NCBI GenBank assembly: GCA_964036045.1
Contig: OZ038381.1
Location: 133,277,191-133,341,190, forward strand
DNA length: 64,000 bases
From: Eutreptiella sp. 'Long Island Sound 2002'
Taxonomy: Eukaryota > Euglenozoa > Euglenophyceae > Eutreptiales > Eutreptiaceae
Direction of reading: 5' to 3'
Positions 55,031-64,000 of this stretch are shown in pieces; within the stretch, counting starts at the first letter, position 1, and each line of letters starts with the position of its first letter. The notes beneath the pieces were generated by a model. The model was not told the origin of the DNA. It saw only the letters and a program-made list of their open reading frames with translations, and did no database searches. Made by a program: the position numbers and the translations under genes.

Positions 55031-55795
55031 GGGGATGGTGAGGCGGATGTGCAGAGGGCTATGGCCTGTGGGTCCCAGCTGGAGGGGTCCATATCGGGCC
55101 TCCGCCCGGATGATGGTTGTGGGGTCGCCATAGCATACGTTGATGCGGGAGGGGGCGGCATCTGTTTGGTGGGGCAAGTGGAATGGTTGGCTTTCGAGGC
55201 TGCCAATCGGGTCCACGAGCCCCAGCATTTCGATGGTGTTGCGGACTGCATGATCCTGGGGTGTGGCCTGTCCCCCTCGGTCCGCCGGGGTGGGGGCGGC
55301 GTTCATGTCGCCGATGATGATTGTGGGGGCGAGCATGGCCATCTGGCGGTATGCCTCGGCCAGGGCTTGGAGGAAGGGTTCCGTGGCGTCGCCGAAGGGG
55401 ACGTGGGCGTTGATGACGTTGAGTTGCCATCCGTCCCTGATGATCTCATAGACGCCTAGCCTCCCTGGGATGCTGAGGTGGTGGACGAGGTGGACGTGGA
55501 TGCCGGTTCGGGCGTACAGGGGGGTCCCCTTGTGCCAGTAGCATTTGTACGCTTTCTGGTCCAGGGTATATATGGGGGTGGTCTCTGGGGATTTGTCGCG
55601 TTGTAGGCCTTGTTCCTGGAAGGCGAGGAGGTGGGGAACCCACTCCAGCCCCTGTGCCATCGGGAGCTCCTGAAGGGCTGTTTTGGCGTCCTTGGAGTCT
55701 GTGACGGCCGGGTGGTTGAGGTCGAGGAGATTGACGGTGGCCTGGGTGGGGGCGGGCCGGGGCTGTGGAGGCTTCTGCCCTCGGCCCTTGCCCCG
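55010..55795 (-). pseudogene. LINE polyprotein: APE-type endonuclease domain
   Basis: Directly follows a TGA (55796-55798) in the same frame as the N-terminal region. Motifs of APE-like LINE endonucleases: VNLLDLNHP near the start, LLAFQEQGL (catalytic Glu), NVINAHVPFGD, IIIGDMNAAPTPADRG (catalytic Asp/Asn), SRINVCYGD (usually S-R-I-D) and a final TGHSPLHIRL (usually S-D-H-x-P). The last two changes remove catalytic or supporting aspartates, consistent with decay. The domain would nick target DNA to prime reverse transcription. Confidence 0.75.
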
Positions 55796-58387
55796 TCAGG
55801 GAGGGGGACTGGGGCCCGGGGACTTTTTGCCGGGTGGTGGGCGCTGCGGTAGGCGCGGCGGGGGGAGGCCTTGGCTCCACTCCGGGGGGAGCTCCCCAGT
55901 TTTTTTGGTGCCTCTGTGGGCCTTGTTCTCGTAGGTGCGGAGCCGGATGGAGTGGGCGCTGGTGAGCTCTAGGGTGTGGCCTTCTGGCTTTTCCGGGGCG
56001 CTGCTGCCTTGGTCTAGCTCCTTTTGGCGCTGCCAGACCACCCGGATCTGTGGCCCCCTGTTGTCCCCCAGGTCGCGGAGGCGGTACTGGATTGTGCCCT
56101 CACACCAGATCCAGTCGCCCGTGTGGTCGTTGCGGAAGGGCTGCTGGACCTTCGCGCCCTTTTTGAATCCTGGGTATGCCTCGGGTGGGGGCGGTGCTGG
56201 TGGCGGGAGGGAGGATGATGAGGATGCCTGGTCCAGGTGGGGTGGTGGTACTGATGGGAGGGAGGATGACGAGAATGCTTGGTCCGGGTTTGCCGGGTGG
56301 GTCGGGGGGGGGTGCGGGGGTCGGGAGGTCGCTGCTTTTCTGGCTTGGTAGGGGCGGGTGCGCCCCTTTTCCGTCTCGCTCGCTTTGGGTGGGACTGGAG
56401 GTGGTGGGGCTTGGGGGGCGTGGGGTTTGAAGGAGGGGTGCGTTCCTTGCTGGCCCGGATCCCTTAGCGGGGGTTCTGCCGGCGTTTGCATGGTCGCTTT
56501 CGCGTGGCTGCGCGTGAGGTCGGCGAGCTTGCGCACGGTCTCCGGGGGGTCGGTTGGCCATGGCAGTGCGGCCGGGCTGTCGTCGAATGGCTGGTGGAGG
56601 TGGTAGTTCCTCATAGCCTTGGCCTGCTTGACCCAGGCCTCCGTGGGTTCCGGTGTGTCTGGGCCGCTGGGGGACCCTTGAGCCCAGTAGAATGCTGTGT
56701 GCAGGGGTTCCCACCGGGCGCCTTCGCGGCCTGTGAGGGTTGTGGCCTGAAAGAGTCGCTGCCGGCCTCTTGGGGGGTCTTCCGGGTCTATTTCTGGGGT
56801 GTAGGCCTGGGCCGCCATGAGGACTCCGTGTGCTCAGTGGAGGACCCACCATTGAGCGTCCGCTTTGAGGATGTGGATGGCAGGTTGTTGGGGGGGCGTG
56901 TCCAGGGTGTCCCATGACGGGATGGCTAGTTCTATCCCGGAGGGGTGGAGGTGTGGGGTGGCCCTGCGGCTTAGGAGCTGATCGATGTGGAAGGGGGTGA
57001 CGGGATCTTTGGGGCCTTGCGGTGGTGGGGGCATCGCTGGGATGGCTGTGGGGTCCCAGTCGCGTTCGTCGGTGGTGAGGGTGTATAGGGCGGCGGTGAT
57101 GATGTGGTGGGCTTGTCCCTCCAGGACGATGTGGCGTTCCGTGCCAAAGTCCTTTGGTAGGTGGGCTGTGAGGTGGACCGTGATGTGGGCTAGGGCGCGT
57201 TGCTGGGCCTTTTTTCCCCCGTCTGGCGCCTGCGTCCGTTTGTCCCCCGGGATGTGCTGCTGTTGGTGTTTTGGTGGAGGCAGTCCCAGGGCGAGGGACT
57301 CTACTCCGTGGAGGGGAATGGCGTGTTCCCTGGACCTGTTGGGCAGGATGTATATGCCCGGGTCTCCCGGTACGGTGCCCAGGTACATCATGCCCGTGAT
57401 GGTCGGAGCCGGGAGCGGTTAATGCAGGGGCGAGGTGCATGGGGTGGAGCAGGGCGGGTCATGGTGCTCACACCGGGTGTGGTCGATGCCGTACGGGGTG
57501 GTGTGTATGGCAAAGGGTCCGACAGCGCGCTGGAGTTTGTGGGGTTGGATGCTGTTGAGGCGCGCCACCGTCGGTGTGTGGGAGCGCCCTTCGCTGATCC
57601 ACACGGCGTCTGCCTGCGATGCTGCCGGGTTCAGGCAGTCCGTGATGATGCCTGTGATCGTGCGGTTGTGGGTGGCATCCGACACCCTGGCGGGGGGGGC
57701 GCTGATGCGGGGGATGGTGTGGTCGTCGTGGAGGGTGCGGGCCTTGCGCCTTGCATCGTGTCGGTGCTGGGCCTCCTGGGCGGGGGTGTGCATGCCTGTG
57801 TGTTTGGGCTTCTTGTTGGGGCGGTGTGCTGTGTGGAAGGGGGTGGGCCAGGAGAGGGCGTGGTGGAGGGTGGGGTGTGGGAGGTCCCCCCGTGTTGCCC
57901 ATGTGTACAGGGTGGTCGCGGCGGCCCCCTCTGCCTGTATGGTGTATCGCTCGTCGTGTCGGCAAAGAGTGACGAGGACGTTGGGGGCCGTCAGCTCATA
58001 CACCTGTGTGGTGCCGGGGAGGTGACGGGTGACAGTGATCTTGGCGGTGTCGTTCTTGCGGGTGGTGGTGTGGGGGATGATGTAGTGGGTCGCCCATTCG
58101 TTGTGGAGGGTGTGCTCCTTTGCGTCCAGCTTGAGTGGGGGCTGGAGCGGCTTCGGCGATGGGGGCTTTTGTTGGGCCTTCGCGTGGGGCGCCACTTTGG
58201 TTTTGACCAGGTACTGCCGGCCCCAGGTTTCCGAGGCCCCTACCTGTGTGGCTGCCGCTGCTGCGGCTTGGAGGAGGGCGCCTGTGTTGGTGTCCAGAGC
58301 GGGGGCCCCTCGTTGGGGGTTGAGGGTGTCTTGGTCTTGATATGCCCACCAAATGGGTTTGAGGTTTGAGGTTTGATTTTGCGGGTA
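55796..58387 (-). pseudogene. LINE polyprotein: N-terminal region with Tudor-like module
   Basis: A single frame from after a TAG at 58388-58390 to the TGA at 55796, broken by stops at 57419-57421 and 56834-56836. It continues in phase into APE, so no separate ORF1 is evident. No ATG marks the start; the first codons read YPQNQTSNLKPIWW. The region has an N-terminal globular stretch (WATHYIIPHTTTRKND, VTRHLPGTTQVYELTAPNVL), a second (HITVHLTAHLPKDFGTERHI), Pro-rich linkers, and a small beta-rich module with KGAKVQQPFRND, WIWCEGTIQYRLRD and RVVWQRQKEL at about 56180-56020, like a Tudor/SH3-type fold. Function is unknown; nucleic acid or histone binding is conceivable. Confidence 0.55.
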
Positions 58388-59610
58388 CTAGACGCCTTTC
58401 GGCCCCGGGGGGCCACCTGGTCGGGCCAGGTGATATCCTCCCCACCGGGTCCTAGTGGGGGGCCCTCCAAGACGCACCTCCTGCCTGGTGGCGGAGTCAC
58501 CCGGGTTCACAGAGCTCGGAGCCCCGTCCTTCCCCGGCGTCCCCGTTTCGCCACTCCCCGGTCAGTGCATCAATTCGCAGCCGTGGCTGCGGGCGCTTAC
58601 CCACTGCGTCGCCCCCCTAATGCGTGGTCGCCCAGGGCGCCGGCGCCGCCGGGCCCGTGCTACTGGCTTGTCGCCAGTGGGACCCCCTTGGGCTGGCGCG
58701 GAGGCTGCCTAGCCTAGGGGTTAGGGCGTGGCGCTGTGCGCCACTACTGCCTTGGCGGGTGCAGTGTCCCGTCTGTGTGTGCGCGGCGCTCGCGGCCGGT
58801 TCGGGGGGGTTCGGGCCGGTGCCTGGTGTTGTGTCTCCCCTTCTTTCCCCTTCCCGCCCCGCGTGTCCCGCGCTGCGTGTGGCGGGTCGTCCCGTCCGGG
58901 TGTCCCTTACCCTCGCTCGCTGGTACGCCATTCCATGCGGTCTGTGCGTTCCGCGCGCTCGGTCCGTTTGCCCTTCCGGTAGTCCCCGCGTGTCCTTTTC
59001 GTGTGTGTGCGCTCGCGCTCTCGCGGTGTCCGCTCCCCGCTGGGTGGTGTGGCGCGCGCATCTCGCGTGGTCCCGGCACTGGGCGCTGGTAGGGCCGTTC
59101 CACGTGGTCCGTGCCCCTCCGCGTGTCCTGCCCCGGTCCCGTGCTCCGTCTGGCGTGCTTGGGGGGGGTGGTCCGGTCCCGGTTCCCCCCTACTTGGCTT
59201 GGGGTTGTGGGGGCGGCGGCAGGGCGTCCCCGGAGGGGTGCCTTTGACCGTTGCGTGGGGCGTTTGGGGTCTTGCGCTCCTCCTCCCCCGACTGCCCGTC
59301 CACTGGGTGGGCTGTCGGGGTCCGCGTTGTGGGCGCGGGCGTGCGGTTGTGGGGGCCCCGCTCTGTTCCTGTGGGGGGGGAGAGAGGTGTCGACTTGGTG
59401 TCCAGGCGCCGGTCCGCCGGATTCCCATGACGAGCCTGATGCGCACGGAGCTTCGCCCTGCGGGATGCGAGGGGGGGTTGGGGTGACCGTGGCTGGAGTG
59501 GTGCACCAATGTTCTGGTTCACGGCCCAGCAGAGCACCCCTACTGCAGGCTCACACTTGGCACAGGGGGAGGGGGTTGCGGGCGCGGTTGTTCTGTGACC
59601 CGGGTGCCAG

Positions 59611-59802
59611 TGTATCTCAGAAGGCAGCCGCTCTGGAGGTAGCGCGCCCGGCGCGCGCCGCGAAGGAGCTGGTTCGAACCCCGTGATCGGTGGTCTCCCA
59701 CCGATCCCTTCGAATACCGGACGAGGCCTCCAGTCGACCTGTTCGAGTACAGGTGACGGTGCGCACTGCTGCAGGGGTGGGTGGCTCCCATGTGTTTTGT
59801 TT
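59611..59802 (+). ncRNA. Possible Pol III (tRNA-derived, SINE-like) unit
   Basis: A TATCTCAGAAGG string (59612-59623, near the tRNA A-box consensus) is followed about 50 bp later by a perfect B box, GGTTCGAACCC (59671-59681), and by a TTTTT run at about 59798. No cloverleaf with paired acceptor arms could be drawn, so it is not called a tRNA gene. Confidence 0.3.
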
Positions 59803-59818
59803 TTCTAGGGTGGGGGGT

Positions 59819-60003
59819 AAAACGAACGAGATCCCCACCCGATCCACCGGTATCGGTGGTGGCGCGCGTTGCTGGAGGGGGGGGTGGTTCCCACGTCGCC
59901 AACTAGAGGGCTCTAGGTGCAGGGATCCCAGGAGCACCAACGCCTGGGATCGAACCCCCGCACTGGACGATTGAAGACCGACGCTCTCACTACTGGGCCG
60001 CGG
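59819..60003 (-). ncRNA. Possible second Pol III unit, opposite strand
   Basis: On the - strand, GGCCCAGTAGTGAGAGCG (near 59998-59981, A-box-like) is followed by a perfect B box GGTTCGATCCC (59957-59947) and, after about 125 bases, a TTTT. The stem around the anticodon position pairs poorly, so this looks tRNA-derived and not a functional tRNA. Confidence 0.3.
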
Positions 60004-60151
60004 GAGTCTCTTACGCGACTTAGGGGTGCCGTCGGCTATGAATCCAGTCCCGAGGGTGGGGCTGTGCGTTGTGAAGCGTGTTGCGCGTGCAGGGAGGCCC
60101 CAGTCTACGTGTACGGGGCCGGGACAGGGGGGGAGGGGGCTGGTTGGGGTG

Positions 60152-60327
60152 CGGCACCGTCGGATCGCCGACTGACGTGCACAGGGGTAAGAGGCGGACA
60201 GTAGCATCGCCGGATCGCCGACTGACGTGCAGGGGGGCAGGAGGCGGACAGAGGCACTGCCGGATCGCCGACTGAGGTACAGGGTGGAAGAGGAGGGACC
60301 GTCGCACCGTCGGATCGCCGGCCGCCA
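60152..60327. repeat. 50 bp tandem repeat, about 3.5 copies
   Basis: CGGATCGCCG recurs at exactly 60161, 60211, 60261 and 60311, embedded in similar units (CACCGTCGGATCGCCGACTG). The last unit is degenerate after the core. Confidence 0.85.
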
Positions 60328-60617
60328 CGCCCTAGAGCTGGGGATGTCCCGCCGGGTTGCCGATCTGCCCGTTGGGAGGGAGAACAGGGGAAGACAGGCC
60401 ACCACGGCCTGTGCTTGCGTTTGTACACCCCTTCCCCGTGGGATGCCCCAAGGTTGACACGCCATCTCTGAGGCGACAGGGCACTGCCTAGCGGCGCAAG
60501 CTCCAGCTGACAGGGGCGGGCTGGGGGGGGGGGGGCGTGCGCCGTTTCCTCCGGCTGTGCGGCCGGGGCGGGGCCTGTAGGGCGGGGGGTCGCTCCGCCC
60601 ATTTCCGTCCCTCTGCC

Positions 60618-62759
60618 TTCCCTGGGCAGGCAACAAAGCGGGCGTCACTGGCGTTGTGCTGTCCATGGGGGGCGTGGCCCCCCATACCACTCCGGTTCGT
60701 GCTCACCCGGCTTCTCTGGGTACGATCTGTGCGGCGTCCCGGTGCGCAGGCGTGGGCCCGCTTGTTCTTCGCGGCCCCCATGTGAGCCGGCGGCTGGAGC
60801 GGGGGGGCGGGTCACACTCCGGCTCCCCTCTCGGGTGGGGGGGGCCCATCCCCCCTGCCTCGGGGGATGGGGGCCGGGGCCCCCGCGGCTGGCGGGCTGG
60901 TGGCGGGGCGGGGGGGGGGGGGGTGTGTCGCGCCGCGGCCTCCCTGCTCTCGTTCCGGGCGGCGGCCTGCGGTACTCCTGTCTGGCTCTCTCCATGTCGC
61001 TGGCGCGCTCCCTTCCGGCGCGCGCGTGCGGTCGGGGCTGAAGTGCCGCCCCCAGGTGGGGGGGGGTGAGGGGCGGCCCGTGGACCGCTCCCCTGGAGGC
61101 CCCAGCTGACCTGCAAACCCCCCCTCTGTCACCTCGGAGTGGGCTGTGGTTACGGGAGGGTCATGTGGGGCGCGGCCTCCTTCGTGTTCCGTTGTGGGCG
61201 TTGCTCCGGCACGCCGGTGTGGGTTCGCGGGAGCAGGTCCAGCCGCCGTTGCCCTTACCGCGTCGCCGTTCCTCCTGAGGGTGGGGGCGCCCCCCCGGCC
61301 CTGGGGGTGCGGAGGGCCGCGCCTGTGGCTCCCTAGCTGAGGTGGGTGCTGGGGGGGGGGGGGGTGGGGTGGGGGGGCCGCCCCCCCGCCCGCTCTCGGG
61401 CCTGTGTGGGAGGGGGGGGCGGGGCTGAGTGGGGGGGGGGCTTTGGTCCCCTGGCGATGCCTCCTGTCGGCCAAGGGGGGGGGGGGGGGGGCTTGGCAGT
61501 CCTGGCCCCGGGGGCCAGCCATCGGCCAGGGGGTCGCGCCCTTCCCCCGCCCCCCTCTACCGAGAGCCGGATTCTCGCGCAGGCCCTCTCTGGGGCCCCT
61601 CATCCCCCGGCCGTTGTCGCGCGGCGCTGGCCGGCCGGGGGTGGCCGTGAGGGTTAGCGGTCAGTGGTTAGCGGGCTGCGGGGCAGCAGGTTTCCCCCCG
61701 CGCTTGTTGTCTCCGCACTCCCTCCCGCGGGAGGTGGCGCGCCGCTTTCCCTGGGCAGGCAACAAAGCGGGCGTCACTGGCGTTGTGCTGTCCATGGGGG
61801 GCGTGGCCCCCCATACCACTCCGGTTCACGCCCACCCGGCTTCTCTGGGCACGATCTGCGCGGCGTCCCGGTGCGCAGGCGTGTGCCCACTTGTTCTTCG
61901 CGGCCCCCATTTGAGCCGGAGGCTGGGGCGGGGGGGCGGGTCACACTCCGGCTCCCCTCTCGGGCGGGGGGGTCCATCCCCCCTGTCTCGCGGGGTGGGG
62001 GCCGGGGCCCCCGCGGCTGGCGGGCTGGTGGGGGGGCGGGGGGGGGGGGGGGGGGTGTCGCGCCGCGGCCTCCCTGCTCTCGTTCCGGGCGGCGGCCTGC
62101 GGTACTCCTTTCTGGCTCTCTCCGTGTCGCCGGCGCGCTCCCTTCCGGCGCGCGCGTGCGGTCGGGGCTGAAGTGCCGCCCCGGGCTGGGGGGGGGTGAG
62201 GGGCGGCCCGTGGACCGCTCCCCTGGGGGCCCCATCTGACCTGAAACCCCCCCTCTGTCACCTCGGAGTGGGCTGTGGTTACGGGAGGGTCATGTGGGGC
62301 GCGGCCTCCTTCCTGTTCCGTTGTGCGCGTTGCTCCGGCACGCCGGTGTGGCTCCCCAGCTGTGGTGGGTGCGGGGGGGGGGGAGGGGTGGGGGGGCCGC
62401 CCCCCCGCCCGCTCTCGGGCCTGTGTGGGGGGGGGGGGTGGGTTGGGGGGGGCCCTTTGGTCCCCTGGCGATGCCTCTCGTCGGCCGGGGGGGAGGGGCG
62501 GGGGCGGCATGGCAGTCCTGGCCCCGGGGGCCAGCCATCGGCCAGGGGGTCGCGCCCTTCTCCCGCCCCCCTCTATCGAGAGCCGGACTCTCGCGCAGGC
62601 CCTCGCCGGGGCCCCTCATCCCCCGGCCGTTGTCGCGCGGCGCTGGCCGGCCGGGGGTGGCCGTGAGGGTTAGCGGTCAGTGGTTAGCGGGTTGCGGGGC
62701 AGCAGGTTCCCCCCCGCGCTCGTTGTCTCCGCACTCCCTCCCGCGGGAGGTGGCGCGCC
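60618..62759. repeat. Tandem duplication of about 1.1 kb
   Basis: 60618-61746 is repeated at 61747-62759 (both begin TTCCCTGGGCAGGCAACAAA). The second copy lacks about 120 bp near 62353 (the stretch between GCCGGTGTGG and CTCC(C/T)AGCTG), and G-run lengths differ. Otherwise the two are nearly identical, so the duplication is recent. Confidence 0.85.
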
Positions 62760-62848
62760 CTCGTACGTCGTGCCATACGGTGGGGGGGGCGTGGGTCGGG
62801 GGGCCCAGCCCCCCCCCCCAAACTCTCCCGTACCCGCCGTCTGGGCCT

Positions 62849-64000
62849 TCACCTGCGCCGCCGCTTGTGTGGCGGCTGGGGCTGCTGCGGCGGCGGGTTG
62901 TGCCGGCGGTAGCGCCAGTGGGCGAGGGCGCTACGCAAAGCCCGGGGGAGCCAGTTGTTGGCGTCCGCATCCGTGATGCGGAGCACCGCTCCCCCTTCCA
63001 GGAAGGCCGGCCACGTCGGCTCCCTGTCGGGCCACGCCGCCCGGATCACTGACCTGAGGACCCTCTCGTGGTCCTCTGGGGCCGCCCACCCCCCCGGGGG
63101 TACCTCTCGGTTTCCTGCGTCCCTCCGGAGGAGCACGGCATCGAAGGGCCGGTTCTTCGACCTCCTGGAGGTCCCCTGGTTGGCCCAGCACAACCACCCG
63201 TACACTTCCCCCACCAGGGGGAGGGTCTCCTCCCCCAGCGGGTCCGGGACCGCGCCCCAGTCCCGGTCCCATGGCCGGCCCTCCTCCGCCCCCCGTGCTG
63301 GCCCCCCTCGCTGCCCCTGCGCCTGCGGCGCCGATGCCGCGCCCCGTCCCCCCTCCGCCGAGGCCATCCGCGCCGGCTCCGCCCTCGGCGCGGGGGGGGC
63401 TTGCTGGTGCTGGTGTCCTGGGGGTTGGGGGGGGACGAGCTCGCCGGCGTCAGGGTCGATGTTGTAGAGGTGGTGGTGGTGGTGGTGGTGGTGGTGGTGG
63501 GTGTGGTGTGCCGGCATCTGTTGGATGCCGGGGGGGATGCACCTCACCGGCTGCACGTCCGGCTGCGGGGGTGCTCCGCCCTCTGCCCCCCTCCCTTCGC
63601 CCCGCCCTCCTCCCTGGGCTCCCATGCCCCGTCCCGCCTGTCCCTTGGGGCCCGCGGCGCCCTTGCCCTTGCCCTTGGGCCCCTTTCCAGCCCCCTGCCC
63701 GTGTCGCGGGTCCCGCCTCCCGTCCCCCACGCCCTGGCCCGCTTGCTCTCCCACCCCCCCTCGTCCTGCCCCCCGCACCTGGGTTCCCTTCCCGCGCCCC
63801 TGAGTGCCCTTCCCGCGCCCTGGCCCCTCCCCGGCCCCCTGCCCGTGTCGCGGGTCCCGCCTCCCGTCCCCCACGCCCTGGCCCGCTCGCTCTCCCACCT
63901 CCCCTCGCCCTACCCCCTGCACCTGGGCTCCCTGCCCGCGCCCCTGCGCGCCCTTCCCGTGCCCTGGCCCCTCCCCCGCCCCCTGCCTGTCGCGCCGTCC
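62849..64000 (-). CDS. C-terminal part of a second repetitive protein, probably the end of another LINE copy
   Basis: The - frame is open from the right edge (longest marked start 63922) to a stop at 62849. Order: Gly/Arg/Lys-rich 48-residue repeats (GQGVGDGRRDPRHGQGAG), a run of ten His (63500-63469), a Pro/Ala/Gln-rich stretch, then a compact C-terminal module of about 110 residues with spaced Trp (VYGWLCWANQG, RVLRSVIRAAW, NNWLPRALRSALAHW) and a basic end KRRRR. Layout (repetitive tail, Trp-rich end module, basic terminus, GC-rich 3' DNA) parallels 9294-10398. No catalytic motif is recognised. It could also be an unrelated host gene. Confidence 0.45.
   Translation of the reverse strand, partial: GRRDRQGAGEGPGHGKGAQGRGQGAQVQGVGRGEVGERAGQGVGDGRRDPRHGQGAGEGPGRGKGTQGRGKGTQVRGAGRGGVGEQAGQGVGDGRRDPRHGQGAGKGPKGKGKGAAGPKGQAGRGMGAQGGGRGEGRGAEGGAPPQPDVQPVRCIPPGIQQMPAHHTHHHHHHHHHHLYNIDPDAGELVPPQPPGHQHQQAPPAPRAEPARMASAEGGRGAASAPQAQGQRGGPARGAEEGRPWDRDWGAVPDPLGEETLPLVGEVYGWLCWANQGTSRRSKNRPFDAVLLRRDAGNREVPPGGWAAPEDHERVLRSVIRAAWPDREPTWPAFLEGGAVLRITDADANNWLPRALRSALAHWRYRRHNPPPQQPQPPHKRRRR
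63469..63500 (-). repeat. (GGT)n trinucleotide repeat encoding poly-His
   Basis: About ten uninterrupted GGT units; on the - strand they read CAC codons for the His run of the ORF above. Confidence 0.9.
63691..64000 (-). repeat. 144 bp coding minisatellite
   Basis: CCCCCTGCC starts units at 63691, 63835 and 63979, exactly 144 bp apart, running off the window. 144 bp is 48 codons, so the unit keeps the frame of the overlapping ORF. Confidence 0.85.

Larger units (their letters stand above)
9294..58387 (-). mobile_element. Large Dualen/RandI-like non-LTR retrotransposon, split by two LTR elements
   Basis: Reading the - strand from 58387, the coding pieces are 58387-54241, 30329-23588 and 10398-9294. 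The intervening blocks (30330-54240 and 10399-23583) are LTR retrotransposons. Removing them restores collinear coding: at the first break the RT motif continues as LTH-LWDIVTGQTPLPPDW, at the second a proline-rich frame continues in phase. Order of domains: long N-terminal region with a Tudor-like module, APE endonuclease, RT, RNase H, CCHC motif, possible Ulp1-type cysteine protease, second CCHC motif, Pro/His/Arg-Ser-rich tail. Coding is mostly in a single frame, so this was probably one polyprotein. Several nonsense codons and at least two frameshifts show that it is dead. Coding length without the insertions is about 12 kb. Dualen/RandI is the known clade that unites APE, RT, RNase H and a cysteine protease; the assignment is inference. 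Confidence 0.7.
58388..62848 (-). other. GC-rich low-complexity DNA, probable 3' region of a second LINE copy
   Basis: Between the first LINE's 5' end and the stop codon of the - strand ORF at 62849 lie 4.5 kb of very GC-rich, G/T-biased DNA with long G runs (17 G at 61475-61491), tandem repeats and spurious ORFs. Position and composition match the region after the first LINE's stop (6751-9293), so I read it as the 3' untranslated region of an upstream LINE copy abutting the next copy head-to-tail. Sub-features are listed separately. Confidence 0.4.

Noticed and set aside
58348-58374. GTTTGAG repeats at the 5' end of the LINE as a telomeric target
   Set aside because: Only three imperfect 7-mers. 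On the - strand they fall in the open frame (TSNLKP). Too short to call a target site.
59930-60010. Functional tRNA gene (considered as tRNA-Glu or selenocysteine tRNA) on the - strand
   Set aside because: A and B boxes are present but acceptor and anticodon stems do not pair. Treated as tRNA-derived only.
60152-60327. CRISPR-like array
   Set aside because: Whole 50 bp units repeat, not short repeats separated by unique spacers. The genome is eukaryotic.

Overview
The window is eukaryotic repeat DNA. I recognise no host gene, no rRNA gene and no convincing functional tRNA gene. It consists of four retrotransposon systems nested in one another, plus GC-rich low-complexity DNA. The coding content is Ty3/gypsy (chromovirus-like) gag-pol and a large non-LTR (LINE) polyprotein. 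The LINE combines an APE endonuclease, reverse transcriptase, RNase H, CCHC motifs and a possible cysteine-protease domain, a combination known from the Dualen/RandI clade first described in Chlamydomonas. That and the GC-rich coding bias make a green-lineage alga or another alga/protist a reasonable guess, but the species cannot be fixed from the sequence. The primer binding sites (TGGTAGCAGAGG) match an initiator-Met tRNA whose 3' end is CCUCUGCUACCA, not the land-plant type.

Layout. (a) 1-6300, + strand: a decayed Ty3/gypsy chimera in which the integrase of one element is joined at about 3346 to the RT thumb/RNase H/integrase of a second. (b) 6750-10398, 23588-30329 and 54241-58387, all - strand: pieces of one long LINE reading from 58387 down to about 9294. 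It is split by two LTR-retrotransposon insertions. (c) 10399-23583, +: element 1, a complete 13.2 kb Ty3/gypsy element with 2355 bp LTRs and a 4 bp CTGG target duplication. (d) 30330-54240, -: element 2, same family as element 1, with 2358 bp LTRs. Its gag is split by (e) 38435-49198, +: element 3, a different and apparently intact Ty3/gypsy element with 532 bp LTRs and a CTTGT target duplication. (f) 58388-62848: GC-rich low-complexity DNA with tandem repeats, probably the 3' region of a second LINE copy. The end of that copy's coding sequence is at 62849-64000 (-).

How the parts work. In elements 1, 2 and 3 the gag and pol reading frames are the same and are separated by one UAG codon followed by stable hairpins, so Gag-Pol is probably made by stop-codon readthrough. 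In all three the gag ORF opens inside the LTR and runs through the tRNA primer binding site. Element 3 carries a Dam-type adenine methyltransferase-like domain with an NPPF motif between protease and RT. Elements 1 and 2 carry a decayed version of the same region.

LTR divergence, counted by eye, is about 0.4% for element 3, 1.4% for element 1 and 2.2% for element 2. This agrees with the nesting order. Elements 1 and 2 and the LINE carry nonsense or frameshift lesions; element 3 does not, apart from the UAG shared with the other elements.
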